Below are positions 44,043-51,866 of a DNA stretch of 64,000 nt, piece by piece. The position numbers and the translations under genes are program-made. The DNA lies in contig NZ_VXLC01000019.1 of assembly GCF_008704205.1 (NCBI RefSeq), positions 86,851 through 150,850 of the forward strand, given 5' to 3'. How positions within the stretch are numbered: the first letter of the stretch is position 1; each line of letters starts with the position of its first letter. Under the pieces are notes generated by a model. That model made no database searches. It was not told the DNA's origin and was given only the letters and a program-made list of their open reading frames with translations. Source of the stretch: Nocardia colli (GTDB lineage: Bacteria > Actinomycetota > Actinomycetes > Mycobacteriales > Mycobacteriaceae).

Positions 44043-44756
44043 TCAGTCGTCGTCGAGGATGGCCTCGAATCGTTCGTCCGCACTGTCGAGTTGATCGAGG
44101 ATGTGCTGTTTGACGTCGTCGGCCAGCGGCGTGTCGGCGCGGGTGACCAGATCGCGGTAGATGGCGGTGAGCGGGCGGTACTTGGTGGCTAGCTTGTGCA
44201 TGACCGGACCGGTCGCGTAAAGGATGCCGACGCCGTTGTCGGTGAAGTCGGACAGCTTGATGATCCTGGCCCACGGGGCGTGCTCGAGGTCGGCGGCGAC
44301 GTGCTCGCGGTATTGCAGGTGCCGGTCTATCGACGGGTCCGGTTCCGGATTGGTGACGGCCGCGACCAGTTCGGCGACGCGTTCGCCGAAACGGTCGGCG
44401 AGTTCGGCGAGGGCGGCCTCGGTGGGGGTTCCCGGCCGATCGCCCGCCAATTCCGCCGGATGGTCCTCCACCGAATCGTGCAGCAGACCTGCGACGACCA
44501 GATCGCTGTCCGCGACCTTGTAGTGGCTGATGATCCGGATCGCCACTCGCAGTAGGTGATTGAGGTACGGTTCGCGGCCGTAGCGATCGTCGCGATGTAA
44601 TTCCGTGGCCAGGTCGAGGGCCGCGGTGACCCGGGCGACGTCCGGCAGGTCCGCGATTTCCAGCAGTAATCGTTCGCGCAGACCGGCCTCGCCGTAGACC
44701 TCGCTGATCGTATGCAGCGGCATCACGGACAGGACTCCCGCCCCAGGATTGCTCAT
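44043..44756 (-). CDS. HD-domain hydrolase (SpoT/MESH1-like)
   Basis: A 237-residue single-domain protein. The HD metal site appears as ATELHRDDRYGREPYLNHLLRV (His and surrounding residues) and VAGLLHDSVEDH (HD), with the later ED and a DFTDN segment (IIKLSDFTDN) equivalent to the last ligand. This is the arrangement of (p)ppGpp hydrolases and small RelA/SpoT-related hydrolases, but there is no synthetase domain. A nucleotide-hydrolase role is likely; the substrate is not determinable. Start ATG 44756; no strong ribosome site is seen. Confidence 0.75.
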   Translation of the reverse strand: MSNPGAGVLSVMPLHTISEVYGEAGLRERLLLEIADLPDVARVTAALDLATELHRDDRYGREPYLNHLLRVAIRIISHYKVADSDLVVAGLLHDSVEDHPAELAGDRPGTPTEAALAELADRFGERVAELVAAVTNPEPDPSIDRHLQYREHVAADLEHAPWARIIKLSDFTDNGVGILYATGPVMHKLATKYRPLTAIYRDLVTRADTPLADDVKQHILDQLDSADERFEAILDDD

Positions 44757-44867
44757 GCAGTCAATCTAACGGCGACGCGCCGTCGGCGTCGCCTGGAAAA
44801 TCCGTTGCCCGGTATTGCCCGGCCGTGGTGTCCTGAATGCCACGCGAGGCAGGAATCGGAGGTGAAC

Positions 44868-45710
44868 GTGGCCGCGCAACACAAACGGCCGCGACCCGGT
44901 TCGGCCAGCGACGAGATGCTGAAACTGCATCGGCGCACGATGGTGCTCGACGGACGGGTGTACACCGTTGTCACCCTGCGACCCGGCAGCGATTTCCGCT
45001 TCTCCACCAACCGTTTTCACGATACCTGGCATGTGCTGTCCGACTGGCGCGGGGCGCGGGTGCTCGCGCGGCTGATGTGGGGGCTGGCGTATCAGCGGCG
45101 GCCGGGGACGATCGTCGTGATCGATCCGGCGCACCTGGATTCGAATCCGTTCGACGGTGCGCCGTCCGACCCGATCGTGCTGGTCCCGTCCGAGCTGACG
45201 GTGTTCACCCGTGCGGCCGCGACGGCGCTGCGCCGCCGGCTGCCGTTGCGGGATCGTCCTGCGGGCACCGTGCGCTGGCAGACCTTCGGGTTGAACCACG
45301 CGGTCGCGGAGCTCGAGGCGTGGCGCGCCAAAGATTTCGGCGAACGCTCCACCGACTACACGCCCCCGCCCACCGGCTGGCTCCGCATCGATCGAATCGG
45401 CGGCCTCATCACCATTTTCGGCGCCGCCGACCAACTCCGTGAAATGGCGCAAAGCCTCGCCACCCTGGGTACCTACGCCTACTGCGGGATGGACTACCAC
45501 TACCTCGACTACCCCGAAAACAACGGCGAAGTCCAAATCTTCCGCCACTACCGCAGCCGGGTCACCACCGCCCGCCGCGCCCGCACCAACCTCCTGGGCT
45601 CCACCCACCGCGGCCCGATCACCGCAGAAACCGAACACGCCATCTGGTCCCAAGCCGCCGCAATGCGCCGCAACAGGCTCCCCCGCCTCGCCGAGCCCGC
45701 GCCGAACTGA
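44868..45710 (+). CDS. Conserved hypothetical protein
   Basis: A 280-residue soluble protein of no recognised family. It begins VAAQHKRPRPGSASDEMLKL, has an N-terminal beta-rich segment (VLDGRVYTVVTLRPGSDFRF), a long central alpha/beta part (TIVVIDPAHLDSNPFDGAPS, LVPSELTVFTRAAATALRRR) and a C-terminal basic region (HYRSRVTTARRARTN). No catalytic motif or membrane segment is evident. The GTG at 44868 has GGAGG 5 nt upstream. It stands alone between divergent and convergent neighbours, and its end is closed by a strong hairpin. Confidence 0.65.
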   Translation: MAAQHKRPRPGSASDEMLKLHRRTMVLDGRVYTVVTLRPGSDFRFSTNRFHDTWHVLSDWRGARVLARLMWGLAYQRRPGTIVVIDPAHLDSNPFDGAPSDPIVLVPSELTVFTRAAATALRRRLPLRDRPAGTVRWQTFGLNHAVAELEAWRAKDFGERSTDYTPPPTGWLRIDRIGGLITIFGAADQLREMAQSLATLGTYAYCGMDYHYLDYPENNGEVQIFRHYRSRVTTARRARTNLLGSTHRGPITAETEHAIWSQAAAMRRNRLPRLAEPAPN

Positions 45711-45730
45711 CGCGACCGTTCCGGTATCGA

Positions 45731-45785
45731 GATCATGGGGAACTGGTATCGGCCGGGAACCTTCCGGTACCAGTTCCCCATGATC
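45731..45785. terminator. 22-bp stem hairpin between convergent genes
   Basis: GATCATGGGGAACTGGTATC... (45731-45752) pairs with its complement at 45764-45785 over 22 positions with a single mismatch, leaving an 11-nt loop (CCGGGAACCTT). It lies between convergent genes ending at 45710 and 45852, so it could serve as a bidirectional terminator. Its length also suits a small palindromic repeat element. Confidence 0.65.
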
Positions 45786-45851
45786 ACTTGTCCAACGGCT
45801 TAGCGCCGCACCCCTCGGAGATGTTGCGGCGCTGGGGCATTGGACGTGCGG

Positions 45852-46301
45852 TTATTCGGCTTGGGGGATCAAGGTGTTCTGCCTGGCGGCGGTCCACCAG
45901 CGGCCGTTTTCCTTGATCAGGACGTAGAGGGCGATCATCGCGTGGTCGAGGTCGATCAGTTCGCCTTCGGCGTCGGTGGCGCGGGCGACCTTGTGGGCGA
46001 AGGCGACGTCGGGGCGGAGGAAGGTGATGTCGGTGACTTCGTAGCGGACGTACTCGTTCTTCAGGAAGCCGGCCAGGCCGCGTCGATTCGCTTCGAGCAA
46101 AGCGTCGCGACCGGTCATCAGCGCGCCGACCGCGTTGACGACGGCGGCGTTCGCGGTGAAATCGGCGGTCATCAGTTCGGCGTCGTTGGTGTTGTAAGCA
46201 GTCTCGACATTGCCGATGATCTGCTTGATGGCCGCGATATCCGCGGTGTGGTCGACGGACGTGTCGCCGACCACCGGCGGCTGAAATGTCTTTGCGCTCA
46301 T
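45852..46301 (-). CDS. SgcJ/EcaC-like NTF2-fold protein
   Basis: A 149-residue protein of the SgcJ/EcaC family (DUF4440, NTF2-like cone fold): DIAAIKQIIGNVETAYNTND opens with the typical helix, then MTADFTANAAVVNAVGALMT, GRDALLE and the strand-rich end ENGRWWTAARQNTL. Such proteins are small enzymes or accessory folds in antibiotic and general metabolism. Start ATG 46301. It lies 107 nt downstream of the AlkB gene on the same strand. Substrate unknown. Confidence 0.8.
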   Translation of the reverse strand: MSAKTFQPPVVGDTSVDHTADIAAIKQIIGNVETAYNTNDAELMTADFTANAAVVNAVGALMTGRDALLEANRRGLAGFLKNEYVRYEVTDITFLRPDVAFAHKVARATDAEGELIDLDHAMIALYVLIKENGRWWTAARQNTLIPQAE

Positions 46302-46408
46302 GCTCTTCAGCTTCCAACCTCAACAATGGTTCTGGTCAAGGTCGATCCGTATCGCCTGGCTCACAGTTCGATCTCGAGGGCGCGCATCCCGCGGGGAGCG
46401 ACCGTCGT

Positions 46409-47035
46409 TCAGCGAACGCCGCGCGGACGGAACTGGATGCTGATCCGCGGCCCGGTCGGCTTGCGCGTCTTCGGCACCGCATGCTCCCAGGTGCGCTGGC
46501 AGGACCCGCCCATCACCAGCAGATCGCCGTGCCCGACCTGGTAGCGAATACTTTCCCCGCCACCACGCGGCCGCAGCAACAGCGCCCGCGGCGCACCGAT
46601 CGAGACGATCGCGATCATCGTGTCCTGCGTCGCCCCGCGCCCGAAGTTGTCCCCGTGCCACGCGACACTGTCCTGTCCGTCGCGGTAGTAGCAGAGCCCG
46701 GCCGTCCGAAACGACTCACCGAGTTCGCGCCGATAGTGCTCGCTCAACGCCTCGCGCGCGTCCGCCAGTATCGGATCGGGCAGCGGCTCGTGCTCCGCGT
46801 AGAACTTCAGCAACCGCGGCACGTCCACCACCCGGTCGTACATCGGCCGCCGCTCGGCCTGCCACGGCACGTCGTCGACCAGCCGCTCGAACAGCGCGTC
46901 GGCGCCGGACAACCAGCCGGGCAGCACATCCACCCAGGCCCCGTGCTCGAGGACCGTGCGGCGCGCGGCACGAAGCGACCCGAATTCGGTATCACCGAAC
47001 CCGTCGAGCAGTGAGCCCTGCAGCGGTGTCGACAT
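46409..47035 (-). CDS. AlkB-family 2-oxoglutarate/Fe(II) dioxygenase
   Basis: A 208-residue AlkB-like dioxygenase, probably repairing alkylated DNA or RNA. The iron ligands are in AWHGDNFG (HxD) and TWEHAVPK (second His), and the 2-oxoglutarate arginines in RISIQFRPRG. The nucleotide-recognition lid is the N-terminal half, with CYYRDGQDSVAWH preceding the HxD. It resembles the group of AlkB proteins common in actinobacteria (about 200 residues). Start ATG 47035. It follows a TetR gene on the same strand but is 57 nt away. Confidence 0.88.
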   Translation of the reverse strand: MSTPLQGSLLDGFGDTEFGSLRAARRTVLEHGAWVDVLPGWLSGADALFERLVDDVPWQAERRPMYDRVVDVPRLLKFYAEHEPLPDPILADAREALSEHYRRELGESFRTAGLCYYRDGQDSVAWHGDNFGRGATQDTMIAIVSIGAPRALLLRPRGGGESIRYQVGHGDLLVMGGSCQRTWEHAVPKTRKPTGPRISIQFRPRGVR

Positions 47036-47091
47036 GGCAGCGAATCTACCCGCAATCGAACGTATGTGCTAGCGGCAAACGGACGTGGCGG

Positions 47092-47646
47092 TCAGTTCCT
47101 GGCGAGGATGTCCCGCGCGATCTCGGCCGACGCCGCGTAGCACTCGTCGTCGCTCAGCGGCAGATCGCCCATCATGGCCGTGCTCCAGCTGATCGTCAGC
47201 AGTGCTTGGCGCGCGTGAAAGACGGCCTGCGGCGTCCGGTCGGGTTCGGTCATCAGATCGGCAAGCACCTTGAACTGATAACGCAGTCCCACGTTGATCC
47301 CGAGTTCCCGGAACGCGGGCTGGTTTTCGGCCATGAAGCGCACCATCCCGCGCCCGATGCCGTGCAGCAGCTCGCCGTAGCGGTCGAGGATTTCGCGCGC
47401 CCGCTGCTGGCTCGGCGGTGTCGCCTCGGCCCAGGTGACGATCTCGTCGATGCCGCGCCGCAGGTCGTCGGACAGGCTGACGACGATGTCCTCTTTGGTG
47501 CGGAAGTGGTAGTAGAGCGCGGCTTTGGTCACGTCGAGCTGCTCGGCGATCTCGCGCAGTGAGGTTTTCTCGTAGCCGCGCTCGGAGAACAACTCCATCG
47601 CCACCGAACGGATTCGTTCGCGCATATCGCTGCGACGGCGATCCAT
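47092..47646 (-). CDS. TetR-family repressor divergent from a methyltransferase
   Basis: A 184-residue TetR regulator. The DNA-binding part is MRERIRSVAMELFSERGYEK, then TSLREIAEQLDVTKAALYYHF, close to consensus. The C-terminal ligand domain resembles the SACE_7040/TetR_C group. Start ATG 47646. It is divergent from the methyltransferase gene, and the gap contains a perfect palindrome within a promoter, so it probably represses that gene and itself. Confidence 0.9.
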   Translation of the reverse strand: MDRRRSDMRERIRSVAMELFSERGYEKTSLREIAEQLDVTKAALYYHFRTKEDIVVSLSDDLRRGIDEIVTWAEATPPSQQRAREILDRYGELLHGIGRGMVRFMAENQPAFRELGINVGLRYQFKVLADLMTEPDRTPQAVFHARQALLTISWSTAMMGDLPLSDDECYAASAEIARDILARN

Positions 47647-47660
47647 GACGCTCCTTTTGC

Positions 47661-47689
47661 TTGACGACCGGCTAGGTAAAGCCTAGCGT
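47661..47689 (+). promoter_or_regulatory. Promoter with perfect palindromic operator
   Basis: -35 TTGACG (47661-47666), 17-bp spacer, -10 TAGCGT (47684-47689). GCTAGG-TAAAG-CCTAGC (47671-47687) is a perfect 6-bp inverted repeat filling the spacer and overlapping the -10, a classic steric repressor site for the adjacent TetR protein. A second GCTAGC lies at 47710-47715, 20 nt downstream. Confidence 0.75.
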
Positions 47690-47750
47690 CACTGCCGAGC
47701 CCAATTAGCTAGCCGGGCGGCAAGTAAAGTTCGGAGAAAGGGAGTGGACG

Positions 47751-48608
47751 ATGGCCGAAACGAAACCGGAAGTACCGATGGCGGGGGTCGCGATGACTGC
47801 GATCGGCGTCGCCGTGGTCCGGGTGCTGGAATCCGAGCGGGCGGATCGGTTGTACGACGATCCGCTGGCGCGGGTTTTCGTCGAGGCCGCGCGCCGCGGT
47901 TTCCACGCGACCGAGGACGGCGAGCAGCGGTGGACCCGGCTGGAAGCGTTGGCCGCCGCGTTCTTCGAAGGGCGGACCGTTTCCGTCCGGCTGGTCGACG
48001 ACCAGGTGGCCGAGGCGGTGGCGCAGCGGTGCCGGCAGGTCGTGGTGCTCGGCGCGGGATTGGATACGCGGGCATACCGAATGGGGCTGCCGGCCGATAT
48101 CCGGTTCTTCGAACTCGACCTGCCGGAGCTCTTCGCGTTCAAGGAGCCGATCCTGGCCGGTGTGCGGGCGGTGCCGACCTGTGACCGCAGCGCCGTCGCC
48201 GTCGACCTGCGCGCGGATTGGGCAACCGCCTTGCGTGCGAACGGTTTCCGGCCGGAGCTCCCGACGTGCTGGGTCGACGAGGGTGTGCTCGCGTACCTGC
48301 CGCGCGCGGACGCCCTGCGCCTCGGCGAGACCTTGTCCGAACTCTCCGCTCCGGGAAGTCGTTTCGGCCTTATCCGGTTCGCGGTCGACGAAAACCGTAC
48401 GGAATACCGCGAACTCCGGCGGCTGGTCCGGGCGGGGGAGGAAGGGGAACGCCGACCCGGAGGACTGGGGCCCGATGCCGAGCGGTGGCTTCGAGACCAC
48501 GGCTGGCACACCACCTTCCGCGACTGGGCCGAACTCGTCGCGCCGTTCGCCCGTCCCGCCGCCGAGCACAATCCCGGTGTCGGCCTGATCGTCGCCGTGC
48601 GGGACTGA
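47751..48608 (+). CDS. SAM-dependent methyltransferase (TIGR00027/PPM-like)
   Basis: A 285-residue class I methyltransferase of the leucine-carboxyl-methyltransferase-like group that is expanded in mycobacteria and nocardiae. Motif I is VVVLGAGLDTRAYRM, preceded by SVRLVDDQVAEAV; the acidic residue in FFELDLPELF binds the SAM ribose; WVDEGVLAYLP is the later core motif. The natural substrate of these proteins is mostly unknown. Start ATG 47751. It is probably controlled by the divergent TetR repressor. Confidence 0.87.
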   Translation: MAETKPEVPMAGVAMTAIGVAVVRVLESERADRLYDDPLARVFVEAARRGFHATEDGEQRWTRLEALAAAFFEGRTVSVRLVDDQVAEAVAQRCRQVVVLGAGLDTRAYRMGLPADIRFFELDLPELFAFKEPILAGVRAVPTCDRSAVAVDLRADWATALRANGFRPELPTCWVDEGVLAYLPRADALRLGETLSELSAPGSRFGLIRFAVDENRTEYRELRRLVRAGEEGERRPGGLGPDAERWLRDHGWHTTFRDWAELVAPFARPAAEHNPGVGLIVAVRD

Positions 48609-48744
48609 TACCCCGCGGTGGAAGTCGCGCGCAGCACACGCCGGTGATGCGCGCTCTCCCCCCGCCGCTCGTGGCCCGGCTCACAGCGCGCAACACCTGG
48701 TGAAGGCCCGGTTGCGACCGCTGTTACGCTGCTTGCCGTAAGAC

Positions 48745-48784
48745 ATCCTTTAACGGACCGTCCGGTGAGGCGGGGAAGGAGGTC
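48745..48784 (+). promoter_or_regulatory. PyrR-binding loop over the pyrR ribosome binding site
   Basis: TCCGGTGAGGCG (48761-48772) matches the PyrR recognition consensus UCCNGNGAGGYU at all specified positions but the last. Flanking CCTT (48747-48750) and AAGG (48776-48779) can close the stem, so the ribosome binding site AAGGAGG (48776-48782) for pyrR would be occluded when UMP-bound PyrR holds the loop. This is the translational-repression arrangement reported for mycobacterial pyr operons; no terminator is seen between the loop and pyrR. A TACGCT at 48725-48730 is a possible -10. Confidence 0.75.
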
Positions 48785-48787
48785 GGC

Positions 48788-49420
48788 ATGGCCGTGCCCG
48801 AACGGGCCGCCAAGTCCGGCGCTGCCGAAACATCGCAGCGACACACCCCCGAGGGGGTGGAGGCGGGGCGGGAGCTGTTGTCGGCTTCCGATGTCAGTCG
48901 GACCATCGCGCGGATCGCGCACCAGATCATCGAGAAGACCGCGCTGGACGCGGGCGAGCCGGGTAATCCGCGCGTCGTACTCCTCGGCATTCCTACCCGC
49001 GGCACCTCCCTGGCGGCGCGGCTCACGGACAAGATCGAGGAATTCTCCGGCGTCCGCCCGGCCCTCGGTTCGCTCGACATCACCCTCTACCGCGACGACC
49101 TGCGCACCCGGCCGCACCGTCCGCTGGAGCGCACCTCGGTCCCCGAGGGCGGCATCGAGGACGCACTGGTCGTACTGATCGACGACGTCCTCTTCTCCGG
49201 CCGCACCGTGCGCTCCGCGCTGGACGGCCTGCGCGACCTCGGCCGCCCGCGCGCCGTGCAACTCGCGGTGCTGATCGACCGCGGTCACCGCGAACTCCCG
49301 ATCCGGGCCGACTACGTGGGCAAGAACGTGCCCACCTCGCGCGCCGAAGACATCTCGGTCCTGCTCACCGAACACGACGGCCGCGACGGCGTTTACCTGC
49401 GTCAGGAGGCTGAAGCGTGA
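48788..49420 (+). CDS. pyrR: Pyrimidine operon regulator / uracil phosphoribosyltransferase
   Basis: A 210-residue PyrR. The PRPP-binding motif is VVLIDDVLFSGRTVRSAL, preceded by LLGIPTRGTSLAARL and LYRDDLRTRP. It binds pyr mRNA in response to UMP and, in many bacteria, also has UPRTase activity. The N-terminal 28 residues are a low-complexity extension. It starts the operon pyrR-pyrB-pyrC-(PH-like)-carA-carB-pyrF. AAGGAGG lies 5 nt before the ATG inside the predicted PyrR-binding hairpin, so it is autoregulated. The stop codon falls within a dispersed intercistronic element. Confidence 0.95.
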   Translation: MAVPERAAKSGAAETSQRHTPEGVEAGRELLSASDVSRTIARIAHQIIEKTALDAGEPGNPRVVLLGIPTRGTSLAARLTDKIEEFSGVRPALGSLDITLYRDDLRTRPHRPLERTSVPEGGIEDALVVLIDDVLFSGRTVRSALDGLRDLGRPRAVQLAVLIDRGHRELPIRADYVGKNVPTSRAEDISVLLTEHDGRDGVYLRQEAEA

Positions 49421-49500
49421 GCGAGCGCAGCGAGCGAACCAAAAACACAGCGGCCCTGTGCCGAACGACGGAGCCGAGCGCCAGCGAGGTGGAGTTGTGA
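49417..49500 (+). repeat. Intercistronic SERSER element, long copy (pyrR-pyrB)
   Basis: An 84-nt element beginning GTGAGCGAGCGCAGCGAG (TGA = pyrR stop) and ending GAGGTGGAGTTGTGA (GTG = pyrB start, with GGTGGAG acting as its ribosome site). It contains two related direct blocks, GAGCGAGCGCAGCGAG and GAGCCGAGCGCCAGCGAG. It matches 59519-59600 closely and 22814-22868 in its first 30 nt. Confidence 0.85.
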
Positions 49501-50453
49501 GGCATCTGCTTACGGTTAGCGATTTGGATCGCGCTACTGCGACGGAGTTGCTGGACGAGGCCGAACGTTTCGAGCAGGCCCTCCTCGGCCGCGAGGTACA
49601 CAAACTGCCGACCCTGCGCGGCCGCACCGTGATGACCGTCTTCTACGAGAACTCCACCCGCACCAGGGTCTCGTTCGAGGTCGCGGGCAAGTGGATGAGC
49701 GCCGACGTGATCAACGTCAGCGCCAGCAGCTCCTCGGTCTCCAAGGGCGAATCCCTGCGCGACACCGCGCTCACCCTGCACGCCGCGGGTGCCGACGCGC
49801 TGATCGTGCGGCACCCGGCTTCCGGTGCGGCACACCAGATCGCGCGCTGGCTGGACGCCTGGGCGGTCTCGTCCGGTCGCTCCGGCCCGGCCATCATCAA
49901 CGCCGGCGACGGCACGCACGAGCACCCCACCCAGGCGCTGCTCGACGCGCTGACCCTGCGTCAGCGGCTCGGCGACATCGAGGGCAAGCGGGTCGTCATC
50001 GTCGGCGACATCCTGCACAGCCGGGTCGCCCGCTCGAACGTCTTCCTGCTGAACACGCTCGGCGCCGAGGTGGTGCTGGTCGCCCCGCGCACCCTGCTGC
50101 CGGTCGGCGTCGACGCCTGGCCGGCCCGGATCGCGCACTCGATGGACGCGGAATTGCCCGGCGCCGACGCGGTGATGATGCTGCGCGTGCAGGCCGAGCG
50201 GATGAACGGCGGCTTCTTCCCGTCGCCCCGCGAATACTCGATCAACTACGGACTGTCCGAACGCAGGCTCGCCCTGCTGTCCGAACACGCGGCGGTCCTG
50301 CATCCCGGCCCGATGCTGCGCGGCATGGAAATCGCCTCGCCGGTAGCCGATTCCGCGCAGGCCGCGATCTTGCAACAGGTGACGAACGGAGTACACATGC
50401 GCATGGCCGTCCTGTTCCGGCTGCTGGTCGGTACACAGGAGGCGGTGGCATGA
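49497..50453 (+). CDS. pyrB: Aspartate carbamoyltransferase catalytic subunit
   Basis: A 318-residue catalytic chain: carbamoyl phosphate plus aspartate to carbamoyl aspartate. The carbamoyl-phosphate motif is ENSTRTRVSFE, with SSSVSKGESL in the 80s loop, the EHPTQALLDAL motif, and a C-terminal HPGPMLRG. There is no pyrI, as expected for this clade. The GTG at 49497 (VRHLLTVSDLD) fits the family N-terminus; the frame upstream of it is the repeat element. It overlaps pyrC by 4 nt (ATGA). Confidence 0.96.
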   Translation: MRHLLTVSDLDRATATELLDEAERFEQALLGREVHKLPTLRGRTVMTVFYENSTRTRVSFEVAGKWMSADVINVSASSSSVSKGESLRDTALTLHAAGADALIVRHPASGAAHQIARWLDAWAVSSGRSGPAIINAGDGTHEHPTQALLDALTLRQRLGDIEGKRVVIVGDILHSRVARSNVFLLNTLGAEVVLVAPRTLLPVGVDAWPARIAHSMDAELPGADAVMMLRVQAERMNGGFFPSPREYSINYGLSERRLALLSEHAAVLHPGPMLRGMEIASPVADSAQAAILQQVTNGVHMRMAVLFRLLVGTQEAVA

Positions 50454-51742
50454 GCGACATTCTGATCAAGGGCGCCCGGATCTACGGTGAGGGCGAACCG
50501 GTCGACGTGCTGATCGCCGACGGGGTGATCCGGGAGATCGGCGCCGGTCTCAGCGCCGACGACGCGGAGATCATCGACGCGCACGGCCAGATCCTGCTGC
50601 CCGGCTTCGTCGACCTGCACACGCACCTGCGCGAGCCCGGCCGGGAAGACACCGAGACCATCGAATCCGGTTCCGCCGCAGCCGCATTGGGCGGATACAC
50701 GGCGGTGTTCGCGATGGCCAACACCAGCCCGGTCGCCGACTCGGTGGTCGTCACCGACCACGTGTGGCGGCGCGGGCAGGAGGTCGGCCTGGTCGATGTC
50801 TACCCGGTCGGCGCGGTCACCGTCGGTCTCGAAGGCAAGCAGCTCGCCGAAATGGGCACCATGGCAAGCGGTGTCGGCGCGGTGCGGATGTTCTCCGACG
50901 ACGGCCATTGCGTCTACGACCCGCTGCTCATGCGCCGCGCGCTGGAATACGCGAACACCCTCGGCGTGCTCATCGCCCAGCACGCGGAGGAGCCCCGGCT
51001 CACCAAAGGCGCGGTCGCGCACGAGGGTCCGACCGCGGCCCGGCTCGGCCTGGCCGGCTGGCCGCGGGCCGCGGAGGAGTCCATCGTCGCCCGCGACGCC
51101 ATCCTCGCCCGCGATGCCGGTGCGCGCGTGCACATCTGCCACGCGTCGACGGCCGGCACCGTCGAGCTGGTGAAATGGGCCAAGGCGCAAGGCATCTCGA
51201 TCACCGCCGAGGTCACCCCGCATCACCTGCTGCTGGACGACTCGCGCCTGGAGACCTACGACGCGGTGAACAAGGTCAACCCGCCGCTGCGCGAGGCCTC
51301 CGACGCCGCCGCACTGCGCCAGGCCCTGGCCGACGGGATCATCGACTGCGTCGCCACCGACCACGCCCCGCACGCCGAACAGGACAAGTGCTGCGAATTC
51401 GCCGCGGCCCGCCCCGGCATGCTCGGCCTGGAGACCGCGCTGTCGATCATCGTGCAGACCATGGTCGAACCCGGCCTGCTGGACTGGCGCGGCGTCGCCC
51501 GGGTGATGAGCGAGCAGCCCGCCGCGATCGTCGGGCTCGACGAGCACGGCAGGCCGATCGAGGTCGGCGAGCCGGCGAACCTGACGCTGGTCGACCCCGA
51601 GGCAGGCTGGACGGTGCGCGCCAACGAGCTGGCCAGCATCTCGAACAACACGCCGTTCGAGGACATGACGTTCCCGGCCCGAGTGACAACGACGTTGCTC
51701 AGGGGCCGGGTAACCGCCCGCGAGGGCAAGGCCGGTGGGTAA
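50450..51742 (+). CDS. pyrC: Dihydroorotase (class I)
   Basis: A 430-residue zinc amidohydrolase closing carbamoyl aspartate to dihydroorotate. Metal ligands are visible in DLHTHLREPG (HxH), ICHASTAG, EVTPHHLLLDD and ATDHAPH (Asp). It belongs to the longer class I (microbial, operon-encoded) type. Start ATG 50450 overlaps the pyrB stop. The next gene is 124 nt away, the longest gap inside the operon. Confidence 0.96.
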   Translation: MSDILIKGARIYGEGEPVDVLIADGVIREIGAGLSADDAEIIDAHGQILLPGFVDLHTHLREPGREDTETIESGSAAAALGGYTAVFAMANTSPVADSVVVTDHVWRRGQEVGLVDVYPVGAVTVGLEGKQLAEMGTMASGVGAVRMFSDDGHCVYDPLLMRRALEYANTLGVLIAQHAEEPRLTKGAVAHEGPTAARLGLAGWPRAAEESIVARDAILARDAGARVHICHASTAGTVELVKWAKAQGISITAEVTPHHLLLDDSRLETYDAVNKVNPPLREASDAAALRQALADGIIDCVATDHAPHAEQDKCCEFAAARPGMLGLETALSIIVQTMVEPGLLDWRGVARVMSEQPAAIVGLDEHGRPIEVGEPANLTLVDPEAGWTVRANELASISNNTPFEDMTFPARVTTTLLRGRVTAREGKAGG

Positions 51743-51866
51743 CCCCGCGGTGCGAGCGACGGGCACGGAGGCACAACAGGAGGGCCGTCACCGGTCGAGC
51801 TGCGGATGTAAAGGCGCACACGCAGGGCCCCGTGAGCGCCGCCGATTGGACACAGGAGGTCCGTAA

